This document shows positions 46,274-55,756 of a stretch of DNA of 64,000 nt, in pieces. The notes under the pieces were generated by a model. That model ran no database searches, was not told the DNA's origin, and saw nothing but the letters and a program-made list of their open reading frames with translations. Numbering within the stretch: the stretch's first letter is position 1; every line of letters begins with the position of its first letter. A program made the position numbers and the translations under genes. The stretch comes from Tenuifilum sp. 4138str (GTDB taxonomy: Bacteria; Bacteroidota; Bacteroidia; Bacteroidales; Tenuifilaceae): contig NZ_JBGCUE010000013.1 of assembly GCF_041102575.1 (NCBI RefSeq), positions 56,071 to 120,070 of the forward strand, read 5' to 3'.

Positions 46274-47932
46274 ATGGTTAAGTACAACTATGTAAAGGAG
46301 TTTGTTGAGAAACCCATTAGGACACACTGGGAACTCAACTCGCTATCGGATTTTAAAGGGGAAACCTTTACCTATGCCGATGTGGCCCGAAAAATACACT
46401 ATCTCCATAAACTATATCAAATGTGGGGTGTAAAAACTGGCGATAAGGTTGCCCTTGTGGGAAGGAATAATGCTGAGTGGGGCATAGTGTATCTTTCCGT
46501 AATATCGTATGGGGCTGTTATTGTGCCAATACTACCGGATTTTTCGCCAACCGAGATACACAACATTGTAAACCATTCCGATTCCGTGCTTCTTTTTGCA
46601 GGCGATATGGTTTGGGGTGGCCTGAACCAAGCCGAAATGCCCAATCTAAAAGCAATATTCAGCATTTCAGGGTTTAACCTCCTTGTTTCAAATGATGAGG
46701 AAAGCCGAAGGCTATTTGAGGCGGCAAAATCCGCTATTACCGATGAGATGAAAAGTCTCACCCCCGACAAGGTTAACTATCCCGAAGTACCAAACAGCGA
46801 GCTTGGGGTTATCAGTTACACATCGGGCACAACAGGGTTCTCAAAGGGAGTAATGCTGCCACTCAACAGTCTTGCCGCCAATACCGATTATGCCCGAAAT
46901 AACATGCACCTGGTAAAGGGCGATCAAATTGTATCGTTTTTACCGCTGGCACACGCATTTGGATGTGCTTTTGAATTTCTATTCCCATTTGCCATGGGAT
47001 GTCATATTACTTTTTTAACCAAAATCCCGTCGCCCCCTATAATTCTTGAGGCATTTGCCAAGGTTCGCCCACGCTTAGTGCTGACTGTGCCCCTGGTAAT
47101 AGAAAAGATTTTCAAGAAACAGGTACAGCCTAAGATTGAAACGCCCGCCATGAAGGTTTTACTCAACATTCCGTTGCTAAATAAGGTAATATTTAAGAAG
47201 ATTAACGAGAAACTATCAAATGCATTTGGTGGCAATTTTCATGAGATAGTAATAGGTGGTGCAGCGCTAAACCCCGATGTAGAACGCTTCCTACGTCGTA
47301 TTAAATTCAAGTATACCGTTGGGTATGGGATGACAGAATGCGGCCCGCTTATTTCGTATTCGGGGTGGCGTACCAATCCCATGGGCTCGTGCGGCAAGGT
47401 GATAAACTACCTTGAGATGAAAATAGATTCATCGGACCCATACAGCGAGGTTGGCGAAATACTGGTAAGGGGTGAGAACGTAATGATGGGCTACTACAAA
47501 AACCCCGAAGCCACCCAAAAGGCATTGGACAATGGCTGGTTACACACTGGCGATTTTGGGGTATACGATAGTAAAGGATTTATATACATAAAAGGCCGAA
47601 GTAAAAGCATGATACTTGGTCCAAGTGGTCAAAACATTTACCCCGAGGAGATTGAGGCACGGCTTAATAATATTCCTTTTGTTCAGGAATCGCTTGTGAT
47701 AGAGCAAAAGGGTAAACTTATTGGGTTGATTTACCCCGATTACGAGTCGGTTCAGCAGCAAGGTATTGACCCCGATAAGTTGGAGCCGGTTCTTGAACAC
47801 CATCGCCTTGAGGTAAACAAGCATCTACCCCAGTATAGCCAAATAGCCAAGCTTGTGGTTTACAACCAGGAGTTTGAGAAAACTCCCAAAAAGAGCATTA
47901 AACGGTTCAAATACCAGTACTCCGATAACTAG
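46274..47932 (+). CDS. AMP-forming acyl-CoA synthetase (long-chain fatty acid ligase type)
   Basis: A 552-residue adenylate-forming enzyme that activates a fatty acid to acyl-AMP and then acyl-CoA. Motifs: SYTSGTTGFSKGVMLP (P-loop, about 182-197), the YGMTECGP block (about 355), GWLHTGDFGVYDSKGFIYI and the hinge GRSKSMILGPSGQNIYPEEI. No signal or membrane segment is seen. ATG at 46274 is preferred, matching a possible promoter; an ATG at 46256 and a TTG at 46244 are alternatives. The end overlaps a convergent small gene by 4 bases. Confidence 0.88.
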   Translation: MVKYNYVKEFVEKPIRTHWELNSLSDFKGETFTYADVARKIHYLHKLYQMWGVKTGDKVALVGRNNAEWGIVYLSVISYGAVIVPILPDFSPTEIHNIVNHSDSVLLFAGDMVWGGLNQAEMPNLKAIFSISGFNLLVSNDEESRRLFEAAKSAITDEMKSLTPDKVNYPEVPNSELGVISYTSGTTGFSKGVMLPLNSLAANTDYARNNMHLVKGDQIVSFLPLAHAFGCAFEFLFPFAMGCHITFLTKIPSPPIILEAFAKVRPRLVLTVPLVIEKIFKKQVQPKIETPAMKVLLNIPLLNKVIFKKINEKLSNAFGGNFHEIVIGGAALNPDVERFLRRIKFKYTVGYGMTECGPLISYSGWRTNPMGSCGKVINYLEMKIDSSDPYSEVGEILVRGENVMMGYYKNPEATQKALDNGWLHTGDFGVYDSKGFIYIKGRSKSMILGPSGQNIYPEEIEARLNNIPFVQESLVIEQKGKLIGLIYPDYESVQQQGIDPDKLEPVLEHHRLEVNKHLPQYSQIAKLVVYNQEFEKTPKKSIKRFKYQYSDN

Positions 47933-48348
47933 TGGTTTTCCGATAGTAGTAAAACCCGGAGCATTATTAGGTAAAGTATTGGAAGCATAACGGTTTGTAA
48001 AAACCTAAAGAAAAAAAAGTTGAGTATATCGCGGTAAATAAGAATACCTAGAAGGGTAATAATAGAACAATCGAGCAGGGCCAGGAAAACCCTGCTTGTT
48101 TTTTTATGAACAACTTTTGGCAGCAAGTGCTGTAGGCTAACCCCGGACATGTGGTAGAGACAAATGGTAAGAATAACAGGGGTAATAATTCCGAAAACCA
48201 AAAGAATAAAAGGCGATTGTAAAACCCTGAATGAGTATAGAATACCAAAAGATAAAAAGAGAAAAAGATTGAACGAAAACGCACCAGGCTTTTCCACCAG
48301 GTTGCGGGTCCAGAAATGCAGTATATGTTCTTTGGCTTGCTGATTCAT
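47929..48348 (-). CDS. hypothetical membrane protein
   Basis: A 139-residue protein with about four hydrophobic segments (about 25-43, 45-65, 88-106 and 110-133). The N-terminus is polar with HILHFWTRNL. No family was recognised. It is encoded 6 bases after the Ca/Na antiporter gene and probably belongs to the same transcript. Confidence 0.7.
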   Translation of the reverse strand: MNQQAKEHILHFWTRNLVEKPGAFSFNLFLFLSFGILYSFRVLQSPFILLVFGIITPVILTICLYHMSGVSLQHLLPKVVHKKTSRVFLALLDCSIITLLGILIYRDILNFFFFRFLQTVMLPILYLIMLRVLLLSENH

Positions 48349-48354
48349 AATGAG

Positions 48355-49308
48355 TTAGGCATTGATAATTTGATAAGCAAGATACGCCATATAAACCATT
48401 ACTAGAATCATCCCTTCGCGTCGGTCGAACTTACGACCTGGGCCACTAACGGCAAAGACTAACATTAGAATTCCAGCAGCTATGTTTAGGGCTAAATCGA
48501 GGTTTGCACCACTGTATAGCTTAATGGGTTTTAGTCCGGCAGTAAGGCCCAATATTAGCAATATATTGAAAATGTTTGAACCTACCACATTGCCAATGGC
48601 AATATCGGGTTTGTTGCGGTATGCAGCCACAACCGAGGTGGCCAGCTCAGGTAGCGATGTTCCCGCGGCTACAATGGTTAAACCTATAATTGACTGGCTT
48701 ACCCCAAGTTTTGTGGCCATATTAACAGCCCCAAGCACAATAAGCTTACCGCCTCCTACCAGAAATGCTAACCCCCCAATAACCATCAGCACCGACATCC
48801 AAAGCTTTCGGGTTTCAATTTCGGGCGAGGCTGAGGCTGGATCCTCCTTTCCAACCAGGAAATTGTAGTACATGAAAACACAAAAAAGTAAAAGTAAAAC
48901 CAAGCCTGCCGACCGCGATATTACATTTAGCTCTGCTGAATCGAGGAAAACCTCATTTGAGAGCACCCATAACACTAAAGCCGAGAGTAAAAAGAAAGGA
49001 ATTTCAACCTTCACAGTACTATGCTGTACACCAACCGGTTTAACCAGGGCTGCTAAACCCAGAATCATAAAAGTATTGAAAATGTTACTTCCCAAAACAT
49101 TGCCAAGGGCAATATCGGAACTACCCCCTATAGCCGAAATAAGGTTAACTGACAATTCCGGAGCCGAGGTACCGAAAGCAACCACTGTTAGGCCAATGGT
49201 TAATGCTGATATACCTAAACGCTTTGCTATACTCGATGCGCCCTCAACAAGCCATGTTGCACCTAATACAAGGATTACTACCCCAAGAATAATAAATAAA
49301 AGATTCAT
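48355..49308 (-). CDS. calcium/sodium antiporter (CaCA family)
   Basis: A 317-residue inner-membrane exchanger of the YrbG type. Two homologous halves each carry the ion-binding alpha repeat: GLTVVAFGTSAPELSVNLI and GNVLGSNIFNTF in the first half, GLTIVAAGTSLPELATSVV and GNVVGSNIFNILLILG in the second. About ten transmembrane helices are predicted. It probably moves Ca2+ out in exchange for Na+ or H+. A 130-base gap separates it from the divergent Ig-like gene. Confidence 0.94.
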   Translation of the reverse strand: MNLLFIILGVVILVLGATWLVEGASSIAKRLGISALTIGLTVVAFGTSAPELSVNLISAIGGSSDIALGNVLGSNIFNTFMILGLAALVKPVGVQHSTVKVEIPFFLLSALVLWVLSNEVFLDSAELNVISRSAGLVLLLLFCVFMYYNFLVGKEDPASASPEIETRKLWMSVLMVIGGLAFLVGGGKLIVLGAVNMATKLGVSQSIIGLTIVAAGTSLPELATSVVAAYRNKPDIAIGNVVGSNIFNILLILGLTAGLKPIKLYSGANLDLALNIAAGILMLVFAVSGPGRKFDRREGMILVMVYMAYLAYQIINA

Positions 49309-49439
49309 CAGTTTTGAGTTTGAAGTAAACAGACAGGTTGATTTAAACCCAATAACAATATAAAAATAAGGTTAATCAGCGCAAAGATACAATAGATTAG
49401 GTTAACTTTGCTCGAAGTTTAACCTATAATAGTATAGCC

Positions 49440-51152
49440 TTGAAAAGGATATTAATTACAGTTGGCGCTTCGGTTTTGGTTTTACTTATGTTTCCACGGT
49501 GTGCCAAGGTGGTTTCGCCAACCGGAGGGCCAAAGGATACTATTCCCCCGGTTTTAGTCAATAGTAATCCAAAACCAAACGCAACCGGATTTAGCGGACA
49601 AAAAATTGTTCTGGAATTTGATGAGTTTATTCAGCTCAAGGAGCTACACCAAAAACTGTTGGTATCGCCACCTCTAAAAAGTAAACCCCAACCCAAGCAG
49701 AAAGGTAAGAAACTAGAGCTTGAGCTTACCGACACCCTAAAACCCAATACCACATATACCTTTTACTTTTCCGATGCAGTAAGGGACAACAATGAAGGCA
49801 ACCCGATTAAAAATTTCATATTCTCATTCTCAACCGGGCAAACAATCGATACCCTTACCCTTTCAGGACGTGTGTTGAACGCAATTACTAATGAGCCCGT
49901 TGAAAACGCCCTTGTAATGCTTTACGATTCATTTACCGATACCCTACCCTACATTACTCTGCCCAATCATATTACAAAAACCGATAAGGACGGGAAATTC
50001 ACACTGGTAAACCTAAAGCCCATAAAGTACAAGCTTGTAGTTGTTGACGATAAAAACGGCAATTACCTATATAACCAGGGTTCGGAGAGTATTGGTTTTA
50101 TTTCTAATGAGGTAAACCCATCCGATAAAACCCCCAAAAGTATCAGTATAAGACTGTTCAGGGAGGAACTCCCCAACCAAATAGTTACAGGGTACGATCG
50201 TCCTGAACGCAACATACTATCCTTGAGCTTTTCTCGAAAACCTGTTGGTGGGTTTAGCCTGAAACCTATTGATAGGCTTAAATTAACGAACTGGTATGTG
50301 GTTGAACCCGATAACAATGGCGATACGCTTAAACTTTGGATAGTAAATGATGAGATAGCCAATCGTGATACCCTTATGGCTATACTTGAATACCAAAAAA
50401 CAGACTCGTTATACAGGCTAAAACCACAAACCGATACATTACGATTCCTTTACTACAAGGAAGAGGTTCAACAGTCAAAGCGTAAAGGTAAGAAAGATGA
50501 AACCGCCCAGGTTAAGAAAGGTTTTACGGTTAGCACCTCTTTGCCCTCCGATAGGATGGTAATACCGAATGTACCATTTGAATTCACGCTTCCCATGCCC
50601 ATTCGGAAGGCAGACAACACCAAGATATCGATTTTCAACACCACCGACAGTATAGCTGATGAGCAGATTAAATTGAAGGTAGATAGCCTGAACCCAAGGA
50701 TTTTCAGATTTGAAAAGGACTGGAAACCCAATACTTCGTACAAGCTCACCATTTTACCTGGAGCTTTTGAAGACTATACAGGTCAAACCAACGATACCCT
50801 AATGTTGGAAATGATTGGTGCCGACCCTGAAAAGTATGGTATCCTAAGAATCAACCTAACTGGCGTTAGTAAGTCAGTTGTGGTTGAATTGCTGAGCGAA
50901 AAAGGCATACCTGTTGATGCAAGAACCATTCAGGGGAATGGAATTGTAGAATTCAGCTTTGTTAAGCCGGGAAAATATAGGTTACGGTTTATTGATGACT
51001 CTAACAGTAACGGGAAATGGGATTCGGGTTGCTACATGAAGCGAATTCAGCCCGAAAGGGTCATTTACTTTACCGATGAAAAAACAAAGGGAGTTATAAA
51101 TATCAGGGCAAACTGGGATAGCGAGTTACAGTTCTCATTAAAACAGGAATAA
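49440..51152 (+). CDS. secreted Ig-like domain protein of Bacteroidota
   Basis: A 570-residue envelope protein. A hydrophobic leader ends at Cys (residues PRC, about 21), an imperfect lipobox, then KVVSPTGGPKDTIPPVLV, the start of the Big_5-type Ig-like domain typical of this protein group. LTDTLKPNTTYTFYFSDAVRDN and a carboxypeptidase-like regulatory segment (GRVLNAITNEPVENALVML) follow. C-terminal strands include GKYRLRFIDDSNSNGKWD. Probably lipid-anchored and facing the periplasm or surface; function unknown. The start is TTG at 49440, because no ATG precedes the signal sequence. The thiamine-binding gene follows 3 bases later. Confidence 0.82.
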   Translation: MKRILITVGASVLVLLMFPRCAKVVSPTGGPKDTIPPVLVNSNPKPNATGFSGQKIVLEFDEFIQLKELHQKLLVSPPLKSKPQPKQKGKKLELELTDTLKPNTTYTFYFSDAVRDNNEGNPIKNFIFSFSTGQTIDTLTLSGRVLNAITNEPVENALVMLYDSFTDTLPYITLPNHITKTDKDGKFTLVNLKPIKYKLVVVDDKNGNYLYNQGSESIGFISNEVNPSDKTPKSISIRLFREELPNQIVTGYDRPERNILSLSFSRKPVGGFSLKPIDRLKLTNWYVVEPDNNGDTLKLWIVNDEIANRDTLMAILEYQKTDSLYRLKPQTDTLRFLYYKEEVQQSKRKGKKDETAQVKKGFTVSTSLPSDRMVIPNVPFEFTLPMPIRKADNTKISIFNTTDSIADEQIKLKVDSLNPRIFRFEKDWKPNTSYKLTILPGAFEDYTGQTNDTLMLEMIGADPEKYGILRINLTGVSKSVVVELLSEKGIPVDARTIQGNGIVEFSFVKPGKYRLRFIDDSNSNGKWDSGCYMKRIQPERVIYFTDEKTKGVINIRANWDSELQFSLKQE

Positions 51153-51155
51153 GCA

Positions 51156-51458
51156 ATGTCGGTACTAATGAATTTTGCCATGTTCCCAACCGATAAAGGG
51201 GCAAGTGTTAGCCCCTACGTGGCTAAAATTATTGAGCTGATAGGCGGGTTGGGTTATGAATTCAGGCTAACGGCCATGGGAACCATAGTTGAAACCCCCA
51301 CCCTTCAGCAGGCCCTCGATGTGGTTGATAAAGCTTATAAGCTACTTGAGCCCGATTGTGAAAGGGTTTATGTGAGCATCAACCTCGATATCAGAAAAAG
51401 TGATTTAGGCCGGATTGATGGGAAAGTTAAATCGGTAACAGAAAAATTAAAAAAGTAA
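51156..51458 (+). CDS. thiamine-binding (UPF0045/MTH1187) family protein
   Basis: A 100-residue ferredoxin-like fold protein with NFAMFPTDKGASVSPYVAKI, GGLGYEFRLTAMGTIVETPT and the C-terminal RKSDLGRIDGKVKSV. Family members bind thiamine or related pyrimidines and form tetramers. No TPP riboswitch is seen upstream. It lies 3 bases after the Ig-like gene and 13 bases before the porin gene. Confidence 0.9.
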   Translation: MSVLMNFAMFPTDKGASVSPYVAKIIELIGGLGYEFRLTAMGTIVETPTLQQALDVVDKAYKLLEPDCERVYVSINLDIRKSDLGRIDGKVKSVTEKLKK

Positions 51459-51471
51459 CCAGTAGCATAGC

Positions 51472-52128
51472 ATGATAAAAAAAAGTCTGACAGTATTACT
51501 TACCATTTTTGCCCTATCGGCATATAGTCAAACCTATGTTGGGGTAAAGGGGGGATACACCATGAGCGATATTGCTTTCTCGCCCGTTCAGAATACCCGT
51601 ATGCTTTTTGCCGATGGATTCGATTACGGACTGGTTTTTAAGTACTTTAACCTGAAATACTTTGGTTTCCAGGCTGAGCTTTACATGGTAAACAGGGGTT
51701 ACCGTAAGCCTATTGATTTGGCTGAGCTGGGCGATACACTTTACAAACGCGTAAACACATACATTGAACTCCCCATCTTCATGCAGGTTAGGTTTAACCT
51801 TAAGCTTTTCATGATTCATTTCAATGCCGGACCCTATATTGCATACCTGGTTCAGGCGCGCGAAGGCGATAACTCATCGGGTGAATACCAGATGAGCAAT
51901 ATCTCCATTAACATACTTCGCGATAATCGTATAGATTTTGGTGTACTTGGTGGTATTGGCTTAAGCCGCGATTTTAAGTGGGGAACTTTTTTTGCAGAGG
52001 GGCGAGTTGGATATGGTTATGGCGATATGCAAAAGCATACCTACACAGGAATGCCAAAGCAGTCAAAAGCTGTATTTCAAAGCGTAAACGTAGGCTACCT
52101 GTATCATTTTGGAAATAACTTAAAATAA
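51472..52128 (+). CDS. outer-membrane beta-barrel protein (PorT-like family)
   Basis: A 218-residue protein with a signal peptide (about 1-19) and an eight-stranded-barrel pattern: QTYVGVKGGYTMSDIAF, YFGFQAELYMVNRGYRK, LPIFMQVRFNLKLFMIHFNAGP, and aromatic termini near SVNVGYLYHFGNN. PorT-like family membership is inferred from the outer_membrane_beta-barrel layout; it is too general to name a role. Confidence 0.8.
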   Translation: MIKKSLTVLLTIFALSAYSQTYVGVKGGYTMSDIAFSPVQNTRMLFADGFDYGLVFKYFNLKYFGFQAELYMVNRGYRKPIDLAELGDTLYKRVNTYIELPIFMQVRFNLKLFMIHFNAGPYIAYLVQAREGDNSSGEYQMSNISINILRDNRIDFGVLGGIGLSRDFKWGTFFAEGRVGYGYGDMQKHTYTGMPKQSKAVFQSVNVGYLYHFGNNLK

Positions 52129-52186
52129 GGATAAAACAGGCGAACCTTTTTTGCCCTCAGCATGTTTAGGTTCAAAAGTTATTTTG

Positions 52187-52852
52187 ATGAAAAGCTGGAA
52201 CGAAATACCTTACGATATACAGCGTGTAATTTCGAATACCGCAGTAGCCCCCGGCGCATATATTCTGAAGTTTAAAAAAAATAACCCCTTTATTGCAGGC
52301 CAAGTGCTTGCCTTGGGTGTTTCCAAGGAAATAGAACCACGGTATTATAGCATTGCCTCGGCCGAAAACGACGAGCTGATATCGATACTTTATACTGAAA
52401 GGGTTGAAGGGAAACTAACACCCATGCTGTCGCTCTTAAATCTAGGCGAAAACATAATGGTTTCCAAACCATTTGGAACCTTTACTCATATCAAGCCTTC
52501 GCCCGTATTCATTGCTGCAGGAACAGGAATTGCCCCATTCATGTCGATGTTGCTTACGGGTAAGGCAAGCGGAGTTACCCTCATACATGGTGCGCCCTAC
52601 CCCGAATACTTTTACTACTCCGATACTCTAATAGGTAGGCTTGGCGAAAACTACATCCGATGCTGCTCACGTTGCCAGCCCGGATGCCTGTTTGTGGGGC
52701 GCGTAACTGACTTTGTGAAACAGTGGAACGACCTGGATGTCAATAGGCCATACTACCTTTGCGGTAGTGCCGAGATGGTTGTGGAAACCCGCGATATACT
52801 GATATCGAGAGGCGTTCCTGTGAGCAATATAAATTCGGAGATATACTTTTAG
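52187..52852 (+). CDS. ferredoxin-NADP reductase-like flavoprotein
   Basis: A 221-residue FNR-superfamily enzyme. The FAD-binding segment has RYYSIASAENDEL (about 50-62), the pyridine-nucleotide part has FIAAGTGIAPFMSMLLTG (about 108-125) and YYLCGSAEMVVETRDIL near the end. It should pass electrons between NAD(P)H and a small redox protein. The cluster CCSRCQPGC may be a metal or disulfide site. ATG at 52187 is chosen; the frame goes to TTG at 52151. rlmN follows after 3 bases. Confidence 0.85.
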   Translation: MKSWNEIPYDIQRVISNTAVAPGAYILKFKKNNPFIAGQVLALGVSKEIEPRYYSIASAENDELISILYTERVEGKLTPMLSLLNLGENIMVSKPFGTFTHIKPSPVFIAAGTGIAPFMSMLLTGKASGVTLIHGAPYPEYFYYSDTLIGRLGENYIRCCSRCQPGCLFVGRVTDFVKQWNDLDVNRPYYLCGSAEMVVETRDILISRGVPVSNINSEIYF

Positions 52853-52855
52853 CTG

Positions 52856-53878
52856 ATGGTTCCACTTTACGGAAAAACGCTCGATGAGCTTAAATCGATA
52901 GTAACAGCCGAAGGGCTTCCGTCGTTTACGGCATCCCAAATAGCCGATTGGCTTTACCATCACCATGCCGAAAGTATCGATGAGATGACCAATCTATCGA
53001 AAAAGGCCAGGGAGATGCTTTCAGCAAAGTATACCGTAGGGTTATCCAAACCCGAAAGGGTTTCGGAATCGGCCGATGGTACCAAAAAGTATCTGTTTCC
53101 TGTAGCCAATAACCGTTTCGTTGAGGCTGCCTATATTCCTGATGATGACCGGGCAACCCTTTGCGTTTCTTCGCAATCGGGCTGTAAGATGGGTTGCCTG
53201 TTTTGCATGACTGCAAAGCAGGGATTTCAGGGAAATCTTTCGGCTGGTGAAATACTGAACCAGCTGCGCAGCGTCCCTGAGTTTAAAAATGTGACAAACA
53301 TTGTGTACATGGGGATGGGCGAACCATTCGATAACCTCGAGAATGTTCTTAAAAGCCTTGAAATTCTTACCTCAAAGTGGGGAATGGGCTGGAGCACCAA
53401 GCGCATTACGGTTTCAACCATTGGTCTTATCCCTGCCATGAACCAGTTCCTTGAAAAGTCAAACTGCCACTTAGCCATTAGCCTTCACACTCCGTTTGAT
53501 GATGAGCGCCGGATGCTTATGCCTATCCAGAATGTTTACCCAATAGCCGATGTGGTTGATGAGCTCAAAAAGTACCGATTTAGCGACCACCACAGGGTGT
53601 CGTTTGAGTATATAATGTTTGATGGGCTAAACGATACCCCGCGCCACGTAAAGGAACTGGTGAAGCTGCTTAATGGGATAAACTGCCGGATAAATCTAAT
53701 CCGATTCCATCCTATCCCCGATTCACCGCTCCGTACCTCACCCGACGAGCGCATTATACAGTTTCGCGATTCGCTAACCGCCAAGGGCATATTTACCACA
53801 ATCCGTGCCTCGCGTGGGCAGGACATTCAGGCTGCATGTGGATTGTTATCAACCAAGGCGCTACAGGAAAAACGTTAA
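52856..53878 (+). CDS. rlmN: dual-specificity 23S rRNA/tRNA adenine C2-methyltransferase
   Basis: A radical-SAM enzyme that methylates A2503 of 23S rRNA and A37 of certain tRNAs. The 340 residues contain CVSSQSGCKMGCLFCMTAKQ (the CxxxCxxC cluster site), IVYMGMGEPFDNLENV, SLHTPFDDERRMLMPI, RVSFEYIMFDGLNDTP and a C-terminal RASRGQDIQAACGLL with the catalytic Cys. Normal length. The gap after it holds repeats. Confidence 0.96.
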   Translation: MVPLYGKTLDELKSIVTAEGLPSFTASQIADWLYHHHAESIDEMTNLSKKAREMLSAKYTVGLSKPERVSESADGTKKYLFPVANNRFVEAAYIPDDDRATLCVSSQSGCKMGCLFCMTAKQGFQGNLSAGEILNQLRSVPEFKNVTNIVYMGMGEPFDNLENVLKSLEILTSKWGMGWSTKRITVSTIGLIPAMNQFLEKSNCHLAISLHTPFDDERRMLMPIQNVYPIADVVDELKKYRFSDHHRVSFEYIMFDGLNDTPRHVKELVKLLNGINCRINLIRFHPIPDSPLRTSPDERIIQFRDSLTAKGIFTTIRASRGQDIQAACGLLSTKALQEKR

Positions 53879-54110
53879 CCGTTAACCGTGAGCCGTGAAC
53901 CGTTAAACGGAATCTAATTTGTCATTCCGAGTCCCGATATATCGGGATAGACTATGCAGAGGAATCTTTATTACGATTTAAAGCGTGAGCTGTTAAGCGA
54001 AGTAGAACAGCAACTACAACGCCTGTCATCCTGAGCCTGTCGAAGGATCTCCCCTTTATGGTAAAGGAGATGTTTCGCTAACGCTCAACATGACAATACC
54101 CTCACGAACA
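53879..54110. repeat. intergenic repeat block after rlmN
   Basis: Starts with degenerate GTTAACCGTTAACCGTGAGC runs, then a perfect 16-base palindrome TCCCGATATATCGGGA (53932-53947), a CCTGAGCCTGTCGAAGGATC segment, and at 54059-54103 the reverse complement of the GTTGAGCGTTAGCGAAACAT unit also found at 40392 and 40645. No gene is here. Confidence 0.65.
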
Positions 54111-54126
54111 ACTTTCAACTCAAAAA

Positions 54127-54150
54127 AAAGGGCACCGCAAGGCGCCCTTT
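54127..54150 (-). terminator. terminator of the cyclic-DPG-synthetase-like gene
   Basis: AAAGGGC / GCCCTTT arms with an inner CC/GG pair and a GCAA loop. On the minus strand eight T residues follow. It is 18 bases after the stop of the minus-strand gene. Confidence 0.8.
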
Positions 54151-54168
54151 CTATCTTGTTATCCTGAA

Positions 54169-55506
54169 TTATTTCAGGTTGTGGGTTTTAACAAATTTCT
54201 CAAGAACACCCTTAAGGTCGGGTAAGCCTATCTCAGCCAAATCGTAGAATACACGGGTGGTAGGTTTCTTGATGTTGATAATACGGCTGAGGTCAATTGG
54301 GGTACCAATAATAACGGTATCGCAATCGGTGTTGTTGATGGTGGCTTCAAGGTCCTTGAGCTGTTGCTCACCGTAGCCCATGGCAGGAAGAACACGGCCA
54401 ATGTTGGGGTAAATACGGTAGGTTTCCTGTAGCTTACCAACAAGGTAAGGACGAGCATCAACCTCTTCGCTTGCACCAAACTTGCGGGCAGCAATGGTAC
54501 CAGCACCAATCTTCATTTCACCGTGGGTTAAGGTTGGGCCGTCCTCAACAATTAGGCAACGCTTACCATCGATAAGTTCGGGCTTGTCAACCTTGATGGG
54601 CGAAGCGCCGTCAACCACAATGGCTTTGGGGTTGGTTTTGCGAATGTTCTCACGAACAATCTGAATACCCTCGGGCGAAGCTGAATCCATCTTGTTGATA
54701 ACAACAACATCGGCCAGGCGAAGGTTAACCTCACCGGGATAGTAGCTAACCTCATTACCGGCACGGTGTGGGTCAACCACGGTGATGGTAAGGTCGGGTT
54801 TGAAGAAAGCAAAGTCGTTGTTACCGCCATCCCAAAGGATAACATCGCAACCGCTGGGGTCTTTTTCAGCTTCGCGGAGAATGGCCTCGTAATCAACACC
54901 AGCGTAGATAACGTTACCGCGCACTACGTGTGGTTCATACTCCTCCATTTCCTCAACTGTACATTTGTGTTTCTTTAGGTCGTCAACGGTAGCAAAGCGC
55001 TGTACCTTTTGGGCAACCAAATCGCCGTAAGGCATAGGGTGACGAACTGCAACCACCTTAAGACCAAGCCCCATAAGGTACTCAATAACCTTGCGCGAGG
55101 TTTGCGACTTGCCGCAACCAGTACGGGTAGCCACAACGGCAATAACCGGCTTGGTGCTCTTTAGCATGGTTTCATTGGGGCCAAGTAACATGAAGTTAGC
55201 GCCGGCAGCGTTAACTATTGAGCTAAGGCGCATTACATGCTGATAGTTCACATCGCTGTAGGAGAATACGCAGTCGTGAACGTTTTTTTCCTTGATAATC
55301 TTAGCAAGATTTTCTTCAGCCTCAATGGGAATTCCATTGGGGTAAAGTTTCCCGGCCAGCTCAGCAGGGTATTTACGACCATCGATATCGGGAATTTGAG
55401 CAGCGGTAAAGGCAACAACGTTGTACTCCTCTTTATCACGGAAGAAAGTGTTGAAGTTGTGAAAATCTCTTCCGGCTGCTCCGATAATAACTACATTACG
55501 TCTCAT
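54169..55506 (-). CDS. cyclic 2,3-diphosphoglycerate synthetase-like GTPase
   Basis: A 445-residue cytoplasmic protein of the predicted-GTPase group that contains cyclic 2,3-diphosphoglycerate synthetase. It has an N-terminal NAD-like Rossmann start RRNVVIIGAAGRDFHNFNT, the P-loop VVATRTGCGKSQTSRKV (about 122-138), ILWDGGNNDFAFFKPDLTIT and DVVVINKMDSA. Archaeal members make the thermoprotectant cDPG; in Bacteroidota the role is not established. The codon choice (frequent GGT, CCA and AAC-type preferred codons) looks like that of a well-expressed gene. It stands alone between two terminators. Confidence 0.8.
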   Translation of the reverse strand: MRRNVVIIGAAGRDFHNFNTFFRDKEEYNVVAFTAAQIPDIDGRKYPAELAGKLYPNGIPIEAEENLAKIIKEKNVHDCVFSYSDVNYQHVMRLSSIVNAAGANFMLLGPNETMLKSTKPVIAVVATRTGCGKSQTSRKVIEYLMGLGLKVVAVRHPMPYGDLVAQKVQRFATVDDLKKHKCTVEEMEEYEPHVVRGNVIYAGVDYEAILREAEKDPSGCDVILWDGGNNDFAFFKPDLTITVVDPHRAGNEVSYYPGEVNLRLADVVVINKMDSASPEGIQIVRENIRKTNPKAIVVDGASPIKVDKPELIDGKRCLIVEDGPTLTHGEMKIGAGTIAARKFGASEEVDARPYLVGKLQETYRIYPNIGRVLPAMGYGEQQLKDLEATINNTDCDTVIIGTPIDLSRIINIKKPTTRVFYDLAEIGLPDLKGVLEKFVKTHNLK

Positions 55507-55702
55507 AAGGACCTCCTTTGATATTTTGTTTAGATTTAGGTTTTACAATTCTCAAAAATAATTTTTTAAAATTCAAAATGTTCCCCTCAAAAATTTTACG
55601 TTTCTCTCGATCTTGAATTGATTTATATAAAAGACAGACTATTAGATTGTTAGGCAAATATTTTGTAAAATATGTTAAGAAACATATTTTTGGTATTAAG
55701 GG

Positions 55703-55735
55703 AAAAAAATGCCCCGATTTTTTAGAATCGGGGCA
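55703..55735 (-). terminator. terminator of sppA
   Basis: A 10-base stem TGCCCCGATT / AATCGGGGCA with a 6-base loop. On the minus strand it is followed by seven T residues. It lies 22 bases after the sppA stop. Confidence 0.88.
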
Positions 55736-55756
55736 AAATGTTGTAATGGGAATGAA

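Noticed and set aside
51100..51160. TPP riboswitch before the thiamine-binding gene
   Set aside because: The gene starts 3 bases after another coding sequence and no CTGAGA-type element is present.
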